Source: Ruminococcus sp.
GTDB lineage: Bacteria; Bacillota; Clostridia; Oscillospirales; Ruminococcaceae
DNA length: 64,000 nucleotides
Direction: 5' to 3'
Assembly (NCBI GenBank): GCA_017961625.1
Contig: JAGCWY010000133.1
Coordinates: 84,533 to 148,532 of the forward strand
The notes under the pieces were generated by a model. It worked only from the letters and a program-made list of their open reading frames with translations. It searched no databases and had not been told where the DNA came from. Numbering within the stretch: position 1 is the stretch's first letter; every line of letters starts with the position of its first letter. This document shows, piece after piece, positions 49,896 to 58,670 of this stretch. Position numbers and translations under genes: made by a program.

Positions 49896-51014
49896 ATGAA
49901 GTTTACATTATCCACAAAGCCGCTCAGGACGGCTGTCAATCTTGTAGTAGTAAACGCCAATGTATCCAAGTTCTTCAATCGTTCGCTTATGATCGAGATG
50001 ACAGCTACAAGTGATACGCTTATTATCAATACAGAGGCAAGTGCTTTGCTTTCCGAAGCCACTCTCAGAGGTGTTGGCGACGACGATAAAGCCGTAATGT
50101 TCGTAGATGCATTGCAGCTTAAAGCCCTCATATCTACTCTGAATGCCGCCCAGGTAGAACTTGAATTTACTGATACCGCTCTTGTTATCCATTCGGGTAA
50201 ATCGGTGTTCTCGTTGCCGAAGCTTGCAGATGAAAGCGAAGGCGACTTTGCTTCTCCCGAAAAACTCACAGATGAAATGATAGCAGATGCAGCGGCTGTT
50301 GACGGCGGAAGCTGGAAGTTCATAAAAGACCATCAGCTTTATGCGATCGCTACGTCCTTTACAGAGCCGGTGTATACCTACATCTGGATGGGTACTGACG
50401 GCGACGTTCTTGTAGGAGACAGTGTTAATTCTTTGTTTACTCACTCTGAGGTCGGACAGCTTGATACTAACTGCCTGCTCCGTGACACAGTAGTGAACCT
50501 CATTACTTCACTTCCCGAAAATGCAAAATTCATAAGACTGGGAAACAAGTATATCGTGTTTATCAGCACAGACAGCTATGAGTACAGGACACAGATAACT
50601 CCGCTTGAAGAGAACGACCAGAACGGAGTGTATTGCTCGGATATAATCATGAGTATCATGGAGCTTGGCGACAGCTATATTCAGGTAAACGGAGCGGATA
50701 TCCTTACAGCTCTAAATCAGTCTGCGCTTCTTACTACCGATAAGAACCCGAAAATAGAGTTTATCGTGTCCGACGGTGCTCTCAGATTAAAGGACAAGCG
50801 TGTCGATATCGAGATACCATGCAAGGGTAATGTCACTGCTCCGTATGATATTGTGTTCAAGACTGCTCTGCTTAAATCGGTCATAAGTAACAGTTCTGAT
50901 GATGAACTGAAAATCGGACCGCATGAGAAGGACGGGGAGATAGCAGGCATTATCGTGCATACATCTCAGATGACATCAATACTCGCCTGCGTGGACTCAG
51001 AGAGCGTGGATTAA
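49896..51014 (+). CDS. dnaN: DnaN-like sliding clamp
   Basis: Protein of 372 residues, the size of a bacterial beta clamp, and placed directly after the polymerase. ATG 49896 follows GAAAGGAATCATTATC. The start MKFTLSTKPLRTAVNLVVVN is like the first DnaN helix, and the three-domain strand-helix repeats can be followed through residues 1-120, 125-245 and 250-372. It would form a ring that tethers the polymerase and other enzymes to DNA. Several phage proteins here carry QxxLF peptides that could bind it. Confidence 0.85.
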   Translation: MKFTLSTKPLRTAVNLVVVNANVSKFFNRSLMIEMTATSDTLIINTEASALLSEATLRGVGDDDKAVMFVDALQLKALISTLNAAQVELEFTDTALVIHSGKSVFSLPKLADESEGDFASPEKLTDEMIADAAAVDGGSWKFIKDHQLYAIATSFTEPVYTYIWMGTDGDVLVGDSVNSLFTHSEVGQLDTNCLLRDTVVNLITSLPENAKFIRLGNKYIVFISTDSYEYRTQITPLEENDQNGVYCSDIIMSIMELGDSYIQVNGADILTALNQSALLTTDKNPKIEFIVSDGALRLKDKRVDIEIPCKGNVTAPYDIVFKTALLKSVISNSSDDELKIGPHEKDGEIAGIIVHTSQMTSILACVDSESVD

Positions 51015-51779
51015 ATGTTCAGAAAGGCAGAAACAGCACAGCTTGCACTGTTCAATTCAGATGCAAGCTGTCAGCTGCTTGAAATTATCGAACGGACCAT
51101 AAAGCAAGATATCCGGGCACAGGGATTCAGACCGAAGTCAAGGACGTTTGCTCCAAGTGCTATGCGCTGTAAGAGAAAATCATGGTTCCGACTCAGAGGC
51201 GCAGAACCTGATATCATCTCCGAGCCGGATACCGTAATGGATTTTACCGCCATGCTCGGTACGGCTATTCATCAGTATGTGCAGGAGAAGCTTTCAAAAG
51301 CCCTCGGTGCAGACTGGATAGATGTAGAGGAGTATCTCAGGGAGTTTCCGATTCCGTATAAATATACACTGCAAAAATCGGGCTATGAGACTCTTGTAGA
51401 GATAGAAGATCCACCGGTCAGATTTGCTGTTGACGGTATATTGAGACTGAGTGGTATGTACCGTTTGCTTGAAATAAAGAGTTCCGAGTATGACAGCTGG
51501 CATAGTCTGTCTACATTCAAAGGGCATCACAGGGATCAGATTGAGATGTATTCGACTATTCTTAATCTGCCTGATGTGCTCACCCTGTATGTTGACAGGC
51601 AGTACGGCGGTATGAAGTCTTATGAACACAGGGTCACAGAGACTGAGATGTGCTCGGTACGACAGGGAATGCGGTATGTGCAGCAGATGGCAGATGCCTG
51701 CATAGCTCCGGAAAGACTGCCGACAGGGGATTATATGTGCTCGAACTGTGAGTACAAGATCAAATGCAGAGAGTGGTGA
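51015..51779 (+). CDS. Cas4/RecB-like nuclease with clamp-binding peptide
   Basis: PD-(D/E)XK nuclease of 254 residues, starting at the codon after the clamp stop. D140 (AVDGIL), E153 and K155 (LEIKS) and a Gln in HRDQIEMY form the active site. C52 (MRCKRK) and C242, C245 and C251 (CSNCEYKIKC) are placed as in the Fe-S cluster of Cas4/AddB-type nucleases. Residues 9-13, QLALF, match the bacterial clamp-binding consensus almost exactly. The family degrades single- or double-stranded DNA ends. A clamp-tethered repair or recombination nuclease is the likely role. Confidence 0.82.
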   Translation: MFRKAETAQLALFNSDASCQLLEIIERTIKQDIRAQGFRPKSRTFAPSAMRCKRKSWFRLRGAEPDIISEPDTVMDFTAMLGTAIHQYVQEKLSKALGADWIDVEEYLREFPIPYKYTLQKSGYETLVEIEDPPVRFAVDGILRLSGMYRLLEIKSSEYDSWHSLSTFKGHHRDQIEMYSTILNLPDVLTLYVDRQYGGMKSYEHRVTETEMCSVRQGMRYVQQMADACIAPERLPTGDYMCSNCEYKIKCREW

Positions 51780-51783
51780 TACA

Positions 51784-52818
51784 ATGTCACTTGCCAATAC
51801 ATACAGACCCCATACATGGGAAGACGTGGTGGAGCAGGGACTTACCGTAAAAATACTGAGGAGCGTATGCTCCGACCCATCGCTGCCGTGCAGGAATTTC
51901 CTGCTGACAGGTTCGCAGGGCGTAGGTAAAACTACGCTTTCAAAAATAGCTGCGAGGAGTCTTAACGGCGGTGAGGACGGAGAAGTCATCGAGGTCGATG
52001 CCGCAACGAACGGTACTGCGGAAGCGATAAGGGAACTTACGCAGCAGGCTAAAACGTATCCGCTTACAGGAAACGTCAAGACTATAATACTGGACGAATG
52101 TCATGCTCTGTCATCAGCTGCGTGGTCTGCCCTGCTCAGTACTATTGAAAATCAGCCTGCAAGGACTTGCTGGTTCTTCTGTACTACAAATCCGGAGAAG
52201 ATACCAAAGACTATACTTTCGAGAGTGCAGCAGTTTCAGCTCTCAAAGATAAGTCTGTCCGGAATCATAGAACGAATGAAATATATCCTTGATAAGGAAA
52301 AGGAAAAGGGTGAAAACCTGACCTACACCGACGACGGCATTGCCTTTATAGCCAAGCTCGCAAACGGCGGTCTCAGAGATGCCCTTACGCTGCTGGATAA
52401 GACCCTTATGTACAGCAAGGATATATCATCAGAAAGTGTTACAGCTTCTCTTGTTATGTTTGATTACGATGATTTCTTTAAAATGCTCGGGGCGATATCC
52501 AAGCACGATAATACTGCAATTGCAGATACGGTAGACAGGGTGTATAACTCGGGAACTAACTTTGTAAAATGGTTTGACGATTTTCATTCGTTTGTCCTTA
52601 ATGTGGCCAAGTATATAGTGGTAAGGGATATTGACCGTACCATGATACCGGCTCATTATACAGACAAGCTCGCAAAATATAACATGAACCATTATACCGT
52701 TTGCCTGAGACTTGCAAATATACTGCTCAGCCTGTGCCAGGAACTGAGGACAACAAATTATCAGCAGGAAGTAGCTCTTACAAGACTGCTGACGACACCG
52801 AAGAAAGAGGTGGGATAG
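51784..52818 (+). CDS. dnaX: DnaX-like clamp-loader ATPase
   Basis: Protein of 344 residues corresponding to the gamma/tau motor of the clamp loader. ATG 51784 is 4 bases after the nuclease stop. YRPHTWEDVVEQ is the N-terminal family signature. Walker A is GSQGVGKTTLSK (near residue 43) and Walker B ILDECHALSSAAW. The arginine-finger motif is seen as ILSRVQQF instead of SRC. The usual zinc module is absent. It loads the clamp with the delta and delta' subunits encoded 2-4 kb downstream. Confidence 0.88.
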   Translation: MSLANTYRPHTWEDVVEQGLTVKILRSVCSDPSLPCRNFLLTGSQGVGKTTLSKIAARSLNGGEDGEVIEVDAATNGTAEAIRELTQQAKTYPLTGNVKTIILDECHALSSAAWSALLSTIENQPARTCWFFCTTNPEKIPKTILSRVQQFQLSKISLSGIIERMKYILDKEKEKGENLTYTDDGIAFIAKLANGGLRDALTLLDKTLMYSKDISSESVTASLVMFDYDDFFKMLGAISKHDNTAIADTVDRVYNSGTNFVKWFDDFHSFVLNVAKYIVVRDIDRTMIPAHYTDKLAKYNMNHYTVCLRLANILLSLCQELRTTNYQQEVALTRLLTTPKKEVG

Positions 52819-53348
52819 TGAATACAGATGTGTTTAAAGAAGATGTGAACGCTGTGGTGTCCGAGAGTGAGAGACTATATACGGAAGTGTTCGCAGCACA
52901 TTTCAAGGAAGTACGTGAATTGCGGAAACGTCTTGAATCAACGGTACGACCTGTTACCGACGATGAACTGTCGCAGATACTTCTTAATCTGCCTATGCAG
53001 CTTTTCAGTGTTTCTGAAACGCTCAGCCAGTTCAAGACTTCACTGGAAGTGCTGAAGCTCAAAATGAAAGAGCAGGAAGCTGAGATAATGAGGACATCGA
53101 CTGCAAGGACCATTACTGAGAAGCGTGCGGAAGCCGACAGTAGGCTCATTGAAGCCAAGGTGACTATTACACTGTACAAGTCGGTCATTGCAAGAGTTGA
53201 CGATGAGATAGATCTTGCAAAGGAACTTATCATGGGTGCCAAGAAGATATGGGATGCCCGTAGGAAGACGGAGCAGGTAAATCCTGTATCGCCCCCAGGT
53301 AATATTCCTGCCTATAAGACCCCTATATTCGGAGGTGAGCAGAAGTGA
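52818..53348 (+). CDS. helical protein before RecA, 176 aa
   Basis: Unrecognised. GTG 52818 follows AAAGAGGTGGGATA and overlaps the DnaX stop. The protein is almost wholly helical, with coiled-coil stretches at residues 35-70 and 80-125 (EVLKLKMKEQEAEIMRTSTA) and a Pro-rich tail (PVSPPGNIPAYKTP). Its size, helicity and position directly before the RecA/UvsX gene recall recombination mediators of the UvsY kind. That is inference by analogy. It overlaps the RecA start by 4 bases. Confidence 0.75.
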   Translation: MNTDVFKEDVNAVVSESERLYTEVFAAHFKEVRELRKRLESTVRPVTDDELSQILLNLPMQLFSVSETLSQFKTSLEVLKLKMKEQEAEIMRTSTARTITEKRAEADSRLIEAKVTITLYKSVIARVDDEIDLAKELIMGAKKIWDARRKTEQVNPVSPPGNIPAYKTPIFGGEQK

Positions 53349-54508
53349 GCTATGCGGATATAATCAAGAAGAAGCAGAAGGAATGGGAGTGCCCGTGGCT
53401 CATGAACGCAGTGAACGAGGTAAAAGGTAAAAGGATACCTTTTTCAAGTCCGCAGATGAACTGGTTCACTTATGGTGGTATCCCGAGAGATGGGGTGACT
53501 GAGTTCTATGGGGCTGAAGGTTCGGGAAAGACTACTACCGCACTCGACCTTGCAAAGAATGCATCTGAGCAGTTCAGACAGGAATATCAGGAGGAGCTCA
53601 GTGCATTGCAGGAAAAGCTTTCTGCCGGTGATAAGAAAGCCCAGGACGATATTGATGAACTTACAGAACGAGGTCCGAAGAAAGTTCTGTATATTGATGT
53701 AGAGAACGCATTTGATGTAACGTGGGCTTCTGTTCTGGGACTTACGTTTTCTGAGGACGAGAATACTATAGATGTAATGCAGCCGCCTCTTATATTTGCC
53801 GAAAAGATTCTGCAAACGGTCAGGGAACTTATAGCTACCGGGGAGCTCGGACTTATTATCATCGATTCAGTGCCTGCTCTTACACCTGAGGCAGTGCTTA
53901 AAAAAGATGTAGGGGAAAAGACAGTGGCCGCGCTTGCAGGACTTATGACAAATTTTCTTCCTATTGTGAATCCGCTGCTCAAGAGATACCACTGCACCCT
54001 TATACTCATAAATCAGATGCGAGATAATCTTGTAAATCCATATACGGTGAATACCCCCGGCGGTCGTGTGATAAAGTTCTTCTCGCTTATGCGATTGCAG
54101 TTCCAGAAAGGCTCATATGTAGACTTTCTTGGAAATGAACTTCCAAATAAGACAATAGATCCTGCCGGCTGCAAGATAGAGGCTATGCTCATAAAACAGA
54201 AAACTGCTCCTAATGACAGACGAATGGGTTCATATTTTCTTATGACACAGACAGGTATACGTCCCGATTTTGATTATGCACAGCTTGCTATCAATACATA
54301 CGGTCTTATACGTAAATCGGGCGGTTGGTATACTCTTACTGATCCGAAGACGGGGGAAGTCATGCAGACACCTGAGGGCAGGGACGTGAAGCTCAACGGA
54401 CTTGGGAATGTATATAATTATCTTGCTTCAAACAAGGAGTACTACGCAGCACTCAGAGAATATATTCAGAAAGATATAGTGGGGGATAAGGATGCCGAAA
54501 CCGACTAA
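53345..54508 (+). CDS. recA: RecA/UvsX-like recombinase
   Basis: Protein of 387 residues beginning at GTG 53345 (MSYADIIKKKQKEW) and overlapping the previous gene. Walker A is GAEGSGKTTTALDL (near residue 60). A coiled insertion of about 40 residues follows, not present in bacterial RecA (EELSALQEKLSAGDKKAQDD). Walker B is LGLIIIDSVPAL near 176, and INQMRDNLVNPYTVNTPGG is the L2-like region. It promotes strand exchange for recombination and recombination-dependent replication with the SSB, RecU-like and SbcC-like proteins. Confidence 0.88.
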   Translation: MSYADIIKKKQKEWECPWLMNAVNEVKGKRIPFSSPQMNWFTYGGIPRDGVTEFYGAEGSGKTTTALDLAKNASEQFRQEYQEELSALQEKLSAGDKKAQDDIDELTERGPKKVLYIDVENAFDVTWASVLGLTFSEDENTIDVMQPPLIFAEKILQTVRELIATGELGLIIIDSVPALTPEAVLKKDVGEKTVAALAGLMTNFLPIVNPLLKRYHCTLILINQMRDNLVNPYTVNTPGGRVIKFFSLMRLQFQKGSYVDFLGNELPNKTIDPAGCKIEAMLIKQKTAPNDRRMGSYFLMTQTGIRPDFDYAQLAINTYGLIRKSGGWYTLTDPKTGEVMQTPEGRDVKLNGLGNVYNYLASNKEYYAALREYIQKDIVGDKDAETD

Positions 54509-54980
54509 GTATTACAGCACTACACAGGAGAGACGAATAGCTGATTTCTTCGGCTGGAAGACCGTATCCGCAAGCGGAGCAAGACCGTTTCACCCTGGTG
54601 ACGTGAAATCCGATCAGTGGCTTGCCGAGTGCAAGACACATATTAAGGAGATCGACCGTCTTACTGTTTCAAAGTCTGTATGGCGCAAGCTCGCCAATGA
54701 AGCAAGAAGCCTGCACAAGCTCCCTGTATTGTTCATTGACAATGGCACTCAGAAGATAGATGATACGTGGGCGGTCGTGTTCAGCAGATGTATTGATGAT
54801 AAAGGATTTGAAATGGTGGCAGGACCTATGGTGGATTCCGAGGGACAGCTTTCATTCAGACACTCAGATCTCAAACCGCTTTTCAGGGGCAAAAAAGCAA
54901 GTCTGCCGTTTTTTATTGACTCGACCTCGTTATGTATAGTACGGGCAGTGGACCTGCAGGAAGTGGTAGGTGATTATTGA
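54492..54980 (+). CDS. PD-(D/E)XK endonuclease, 162 aa
   Basis: Small nuclease-like protein whose ATG (54492) lies inside the recA 3' end, 17 bases before its stop. TTQERRIADFFGWKTV, GARPFHPGDVKSDQWLAECK and the helix VWRKLANEARSLHKLPVLF show the D...ExK core (E and K of AECK near residues 51-53). The size and fold are those of archaeal-type resolvases or short phage endonucleases. A second junction resolvase besides the RecU-like protein is possible. Class II promoter C lies inside its coding region. Confidence 0.72.
   Translation: MPKPTKYYSTTQERRIADFFGWKTVSASGARPFHPGDVKSDQWLAECKTHIKEIDRLTVSKSVWRKLANEARSLHKLPVLFIDNGTQKIDDTWAVVFSRCIDDKGFEMVAGPMVDSEGQLSFRHSDLKPLFRGKKASLPFFIDSTSLCIVRAVDLQEVVGDY
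54901..54938 (+). promoter_or_regulatory. class II promoter C inside a coding region
   Basis: GTCTGCCGTTTTTT, 12 bases, TCGTTATGTATA, within the end of the nuclease gene and 42 bases before the delta-subunit start. The motif is kept despite the codon constraint. Confidence 0.7.
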
Positions 54981-55906
54981 TGCTGACGATACAGCAGGCA
55001 GGTTCGGAAATACTTGGCGACAGACCGGGGAAGTTCTATGTATTCGCAGGAACGGAATACGGTGTGAAACGCAAGTATATCGAACATCTGAAAAATTTCT
55101 ATAAACATTCCGTTACCGCAGACACTGTGAGTGAAGTCATAGAGTCCATGCAGAAAAAGAGCCTGCTCCCTGTACCGCCTAAGCTTTATATCGTCAGATA
55201 TGATGAAAGCTTTGTTTCGTCTCTCGGGGATAAGTCCCGGCAGCAGATAGAGAAGACGAAGATAAACGGTACGCTGATATGTTTGTACGAAACAGAAAAA
55301 GCAGCGGTCAAATGTGCAAAATATCTTCCGGACTGTACGGTCTCGTTCGATGCCGTACACACTGAGTATGTAAAAAAGTACCTGCGTGCTGACTTTCCGG
55401 GACTTGCTGACAGTATTATTGCTGAAGCTGTCAGGATACACAGGGAATATATAGGGGCATATAACATATGTTCCGTAATGAATTGTGTGTCTGAGGACGA
55501 ACGAGAGCATATAAGCGTAAAGGATATGGACGAGATGTTCGGATATAGTCTGCTGACAGGAGACGAGCAGTTCAGGCAGGCGTTTGCTGCAAAGGATATA
55601 CGGATGTGTGTCAGTATGCTCGATAATTATGAGGATAGTTTCGACTCTGTTTTTTACCTTATGCTTGCCTCTCTGCTTGAACTGGAAAAGCTTATCACTA
55701 ATCCGAAACAAAAGTCAGACTATAGGGCATATATAAAGGGGTGGACAGCGGAGTCCGTATATAATATGTTCATTCAGGTTTACAGCGAACTTGAACAGTC
55801 AAGAGAATTGCAGGGATATAATATCCGTGACAGGTTGCTGTATCTGCTCCTCCTGCTTCAATATGGTACGATACCACAGATGGGGGTAATGCATAGTGGA
55901 ATTTAA
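54980..55906 (+). CDS. holA: clamp-loader delta subunit-like protein
   Basis: Protein of 308 residues. ATG 54980 overlaps the nuclease stop (TGATG). The arrangement resembles HolA: FYVFAGTEYGVKRKYIEHL near the start in place of the usual FLLxGxExxL, PPKLYIVRYDESFVSSLGDK, NGTLICLYETEKA, and a helical C-terminal half (MLASLLELEKLITNPKQKSD). HolA opens the clamp ring and has no ATPase motif, as here. Position before the delta' gene supports it. Confidence 0.72.
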   Translation: MLTIQQAGSEILGDRPGKFYVFAGTEYGVKRKYIEHLKNFYKHSVTADTVSEVIESMQKKSLLPVPPKLYIVRYDESFVSSLGDKSRQQIEKTKINGTLICLYETEKAAVKCAKYLPDCTVSFDAVHTEYVKKYLRADFPGLADSIIAEAVRIHREYIGAYNICSVMNCVSEDEREHISVKDMDEMFGYSLLTGDEQFRQAFAAKDIRMCVSMLDNYEDSFDSVFYLMLASLLELEKLITNPKQKSDYRAYIKGWTAESVYNMFIQVYSELEQSRELQGYNIRDRLLYLLLLLQYGTIPQMGVMHSGI

Positions 55907-56678
55907 AAATCAGCAGCAGGCAATGCTTGATCTCAGGAGATACGCTGACAGCTACAGGCAGGCTCTCCTCATATGCGGTCCTGCCGGAGCAGGCAAGACC
56001 TATCTTGCAAAGCAATATGGCAGTATGCTCGGAGTATCTGATTTTCAGATAATTGATTCCAGAGTAGGGACGGTACGCGAGGCAATAGAGAGCAGTTACA
56101 GACTCAGTAGTGATATGGTCCTTTGTATCGAAAACCTTGACTGCGGAGTGGACGGTGCTTCATATGCACTTCTTAAATTTCTGGAAGAGCCGAAAGCAGG
56201 TACCTACCTTATAGTTACGTGCAGGAATATACGGCAGATACCTTCTACTATAGTTAGCCGATGTGTTACTGTCGATGTTCCGGGTATGACAAATGATGAT
56301 CTGCTTTTGTATGCAAAGCACAGTGATCCGGAGATACTCAGTAAATTGCAGACGGATAAAACATTATGGAGATGTGTGAAATCCCCGTCGGATATTGATA
56401 CGCTGGCGCAGCTGTCTGCAGAGCAGTTACAATATTTTGCATCACTCTGTGGTATGGTCGATTTAAAAACGTCTGTATCATCGATCGTATGGAAATTTCA
56501 GAAGTTCCCGGATAATACATCAACTCCTATACGAATAGTAATAAGATATCTTATGTTTTCAAATAGTAATTGGGTTCAACCTTGTATAAACTGTCTGAAT
56601 GCGATAGCTACCGGGCGGCTCGGAACTCATGCCGCTCTGTCAAGACTGGCGTTTGAACTCAAATACGGATGGGTATAA
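55896..56678 (+). CDS. holB: clamp-loader delta'-like AAA+ protein
   Basis: Protein of 260 residues beginning at GTG 55896, overlapping the delta stop. Walker A is CGPAGAGKTYLAKQYG (near residue 28). The helix MVLCIENLDCGVDGASYALLKFLEEPKAGTYLIVTC corresponds to Walker B and sensor 1, and STIVSRCVTVDV is the SRC arginine-finger motif. It has an intact P-loop, unlike E. coli delta'. With the DnaX-like motor it completes a bacterial-type clamp loader. Confidence 0.8.
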   Translation: MEFKNQQQAMLDLRRYADSYRQALLICGPAGAGKTYLAKQYGSMLGVSDFQIIDSRVGTVREAIESSYRLSSDMVLCIENLDCGVDGASYALLKFLEEPKAGTYLIVTCRNIRQIPSTIVSRCVTVDVPGMTNDDLLLYAKHSDPEILSKLQTDKTLWRCVKSPSDIDTLAQLSAEQLQYFASLCGMVDLKTSVSSIVWKFQKFPDNTSTPIRIVIRYLMFSNSNWVQPCINCLNAIATGRLGTHAALSRLAFELKYGWV

Positions 56679-56682
56679 CATT

Positions 56683-56916
56683 ATGACAAGACTTGAACAC
56701 AGCATATTGCAGAGCCATTTTCCTCCGAATTCATGCATAGTTCTTGACCGGGCGACAGCAAGCGGTCACCCCTGCGACAGCATAGGGCGTGTACTGTATA
56801 TAGACCCGAAACTGGACAAAATATCGGTGTATTTCGAGGACGGTAAAAGCTATGCACTGACTTACGGAGTAGATATATTTCACAGATATATTAAGCCAAT
56901 ATCTCACAAGAGGTGA
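56683..56916 (+). CDS. small protein, 77 aa
   Basis: Unrecognised. ATG 56683 lies just after the delta' stop, with GGATGGGTATAACATT upstream. MTRLEHSILQSHFPPNSCIV is followed by a short beta-barrel-like part (IGRVLYIDPKLDKISVYFED). It might be a small SH3-like domain. The AACCTTGTATA at 56578 could give it a separate promoter. Confidence 0.7.
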   Translation: MTRLEHSILQSHFPPNSCIVLDRATASGHPCDSIGRVLYIDPKLDKISVYFEDGKSYALTYGVDIFHRYIKPISHKR

Positions 56917-56921
56917 TATTT

Positions 56922-57092
56922 ATGACAGTGGTTATTGAGAATACAGGTGCAGAAAGAAAAGTAAAAGAGTATAAAGATGTTACAAGTGTAAGTACACAGC
57001 AGATGCAGACATATATGTATGTGCTGAAATTCAAAGATGGCAGTGAGATAACCGTGCCATCTGAGCACGTCATAATCAGTAAGGAGGATTGA
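56922..57092 (+). CDS. small basic/acidic protein, 56 aa
   Basis: Unrecognised. ATG 56922 follows AAGAGGTGATATTT, a strong site, and the frame ends just before the methyltransferase start. The product MTVVIENTGAERKVKEYKDV has strands consistent with a tiny beta-sheet fold (YMYVLKFKDGSEITVPSEHV). It is too short for routine gene calling. Its ribosome site and tight packing support it. Confidence 0.7.
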   Translation: MTVVIENTGAERKVKEYKDVTSVSTQQMQTYMYVLKFKDGSEITVPSEHVIISKED

Positions 57093-57098
57093 CATACA

Positions 57099-58655
57099 GT
57101 GAAATTTATTGATCTGTTTGCCGGTGTAGGCGGACTTCGCCGTGGACTCGAACTTGCAGGACACACTTGTGTCGGATTCTGTGAGTGGGATAAGTTTGCA
57201 ACTGCAAGTTATACATCAATGCATTGCATAACAGAGGAGCAGCGTAAGTTTCTTGCAACGCTCGATCTGAATAAAAGGCAGAAAGAAATTTTAAAAGAGG
57301 AGTACAGAAATGGAGAATGGTATTCAAACGACATCTGTAACGTCACAGGAGAAAATATCCCTCGGGCAGACTGCTGGACTTTTGGAGCTCCCTGCCAGGA
57401 CTTCTCTATCGCAGGACAGCGAAAAGGTCTCGACGGAGACAGGAGCTCCCTTGTCAGAGAGGTTTTCAGAATTCTTGGAGAAATCCGGCTCGAAGATAGA
57501 CCCGAATGGCTTATCTACGAAAATGTTAAGGGAATGCTTAGCAGCAATAGAGGCTGGGACTTCCTTGCAATTATTCTTGAAATGGAACAGCTCGGGTATG
57601 ATATCGAATGGCAGCTGCTCAACTCAAAAGACTTCGGAGTTCCCCAGAACAGAGAACGAGTGTATACTGTTGGACATCTTAGAACCCGAGGTGAATGTAA
57701 AGTATTTCCTATCGGAACAGCAGGCAAAGAAGATAGTATTCGGAAAATAGATATAATAGCACATCATCAGAACTACAGACGAAACACTCAGGTATTCTCA
57801 CCGACGGGTATCACTGAGGCTCTCTCGACTTGTCAGGGTGGCGGTCGTGAGCATTTTGTTGCTTTCGGTATCGACTATAATACTAACGGGCAGGAATCTG
57901 AGATCGCTAATTGCATTAAAGCACGTTATGATGCAGGAGTCTCAAATTTCAGACAGGACAGGACAGCAGTTGCAGTTGTTGTAGATAAGGACAACATAAT
58001 AGAGAAGCGGCAGAACGGCAGACGTTTCAAAGATGACGGTGAACCGTCCTTTACTCTTACTGCTCAGGACAGACATGGCGTGGGTCTTGGATTTATTAAT
58101 CCGGAAGATGACGGTACCTGCAGAACACTAAAAGCTCAGATGGCTAAAAACAGTGTTGCGAATTTTATCCGTACTGATAGTCTCGGAGCAACAGCAGTGG
58201 GTATGACTATTTCTTATGAAGCAGGGAAACTGGATATCAGCAGACATGAATTCACAGAAAAGGAATTACGTACCGATGGCATTTCCAATACTCTCGATAG
58301 TGTTCCGAAAGATAATTTGCTTGCCGTTAAGGTAAGTAATGAGCCTGCTCCTACTAAAGGTATTTATGTAAAACTTAATGAGTCTGATACTGTATATGCT
58401 GTATGGTATGAAAAGTATCAGTGCTACATAGCTATACGCAAGCTGACCCCGAGAGAATGCTTCCGTTTGCAAGGCTGGTCAGATGATTTCTTTGAAAAAG
58501 CAGCTTTTGTGAATTCCGACAGTCAGTTATATAAGCAGGCAGGAAACGGTGTTACCGTATCTGTTGCACTTGCTGTGGGAGAAGCTATCAATGCTGCAAA
58601 GCAGAAGACAATATCTGCTCCGGCAGGTACGGGAAAGCAGAAAAGGCTGTTCTGA
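57099..58655 (+). CDS. cytosine-5 DNA methyltransferase 1
   Basis: Protein of 518 residues starting at GTG 57099 after TAAGGAGGATTGACAT. The motif order is complete: FAGVGGLRRGLELAGH (I), APCQDFSIAG (IV, catalytic Cys near residue 98), YENVKGML (VI), GVPQNRERVYTVG (VIII), a long target-recognition part, RLQGW (IX) and QAGNGVTVSVALAVG (X). It methylates cytosine in DNA, probably to protect phage DNA from restriction. No cognate restriction enzyme is adjacent. The C-terminus QKRLF fits the clamp-binding consensus. A long reading frame nested in another frame is discussed in findings. Confidence 0.93.
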   Translation: MKFIDLFAGVGGLRRGLELAGHTCVGFCEWDKFATASYTSMHCITEEQRKFLATLDLNKRQKEILKEEYRNGEWYSNDICNVTGENIPRADCWTFGAPCQDFSIAGQRKGLDGDRSSLVREVFRILGEIRLEDRPEWLIYENVKGMLSSNRGWDFLAIILEMEQLGYDIEWQLLNSKDFGVPQNRERVYTVGHLRTRGECKVFPIGTAGKEDSIRKIDIIAHHQNYRRNTQVFSPTGITEALSTCQGGGREHFVAFGIDYNTNGQESEIANCIKARYDAGVSNFRQDRTAVAVVVDKDNIIEKRQNGRRFKDDGEPSFTLTAQDRHGVGLGFINPEDDGTCRTLKAQMAKNSVANFIRTDSLGATAVGMTISYEAGKLDISRHEFTEKELRTDGISNTLDSVPKDNLLAVKVSNEPAPTKGIYVKLNESDTVYAVWYEKYQCYIAIRKLTPRECFRLQGWSDDFFEKAAFVNSDSQLYKQAGNGVTVSVALAVGEAINAAKQKTISAPAGTGKQKRLF

Positions 58656-58670
58656 TGGGTAGGTGATCGA

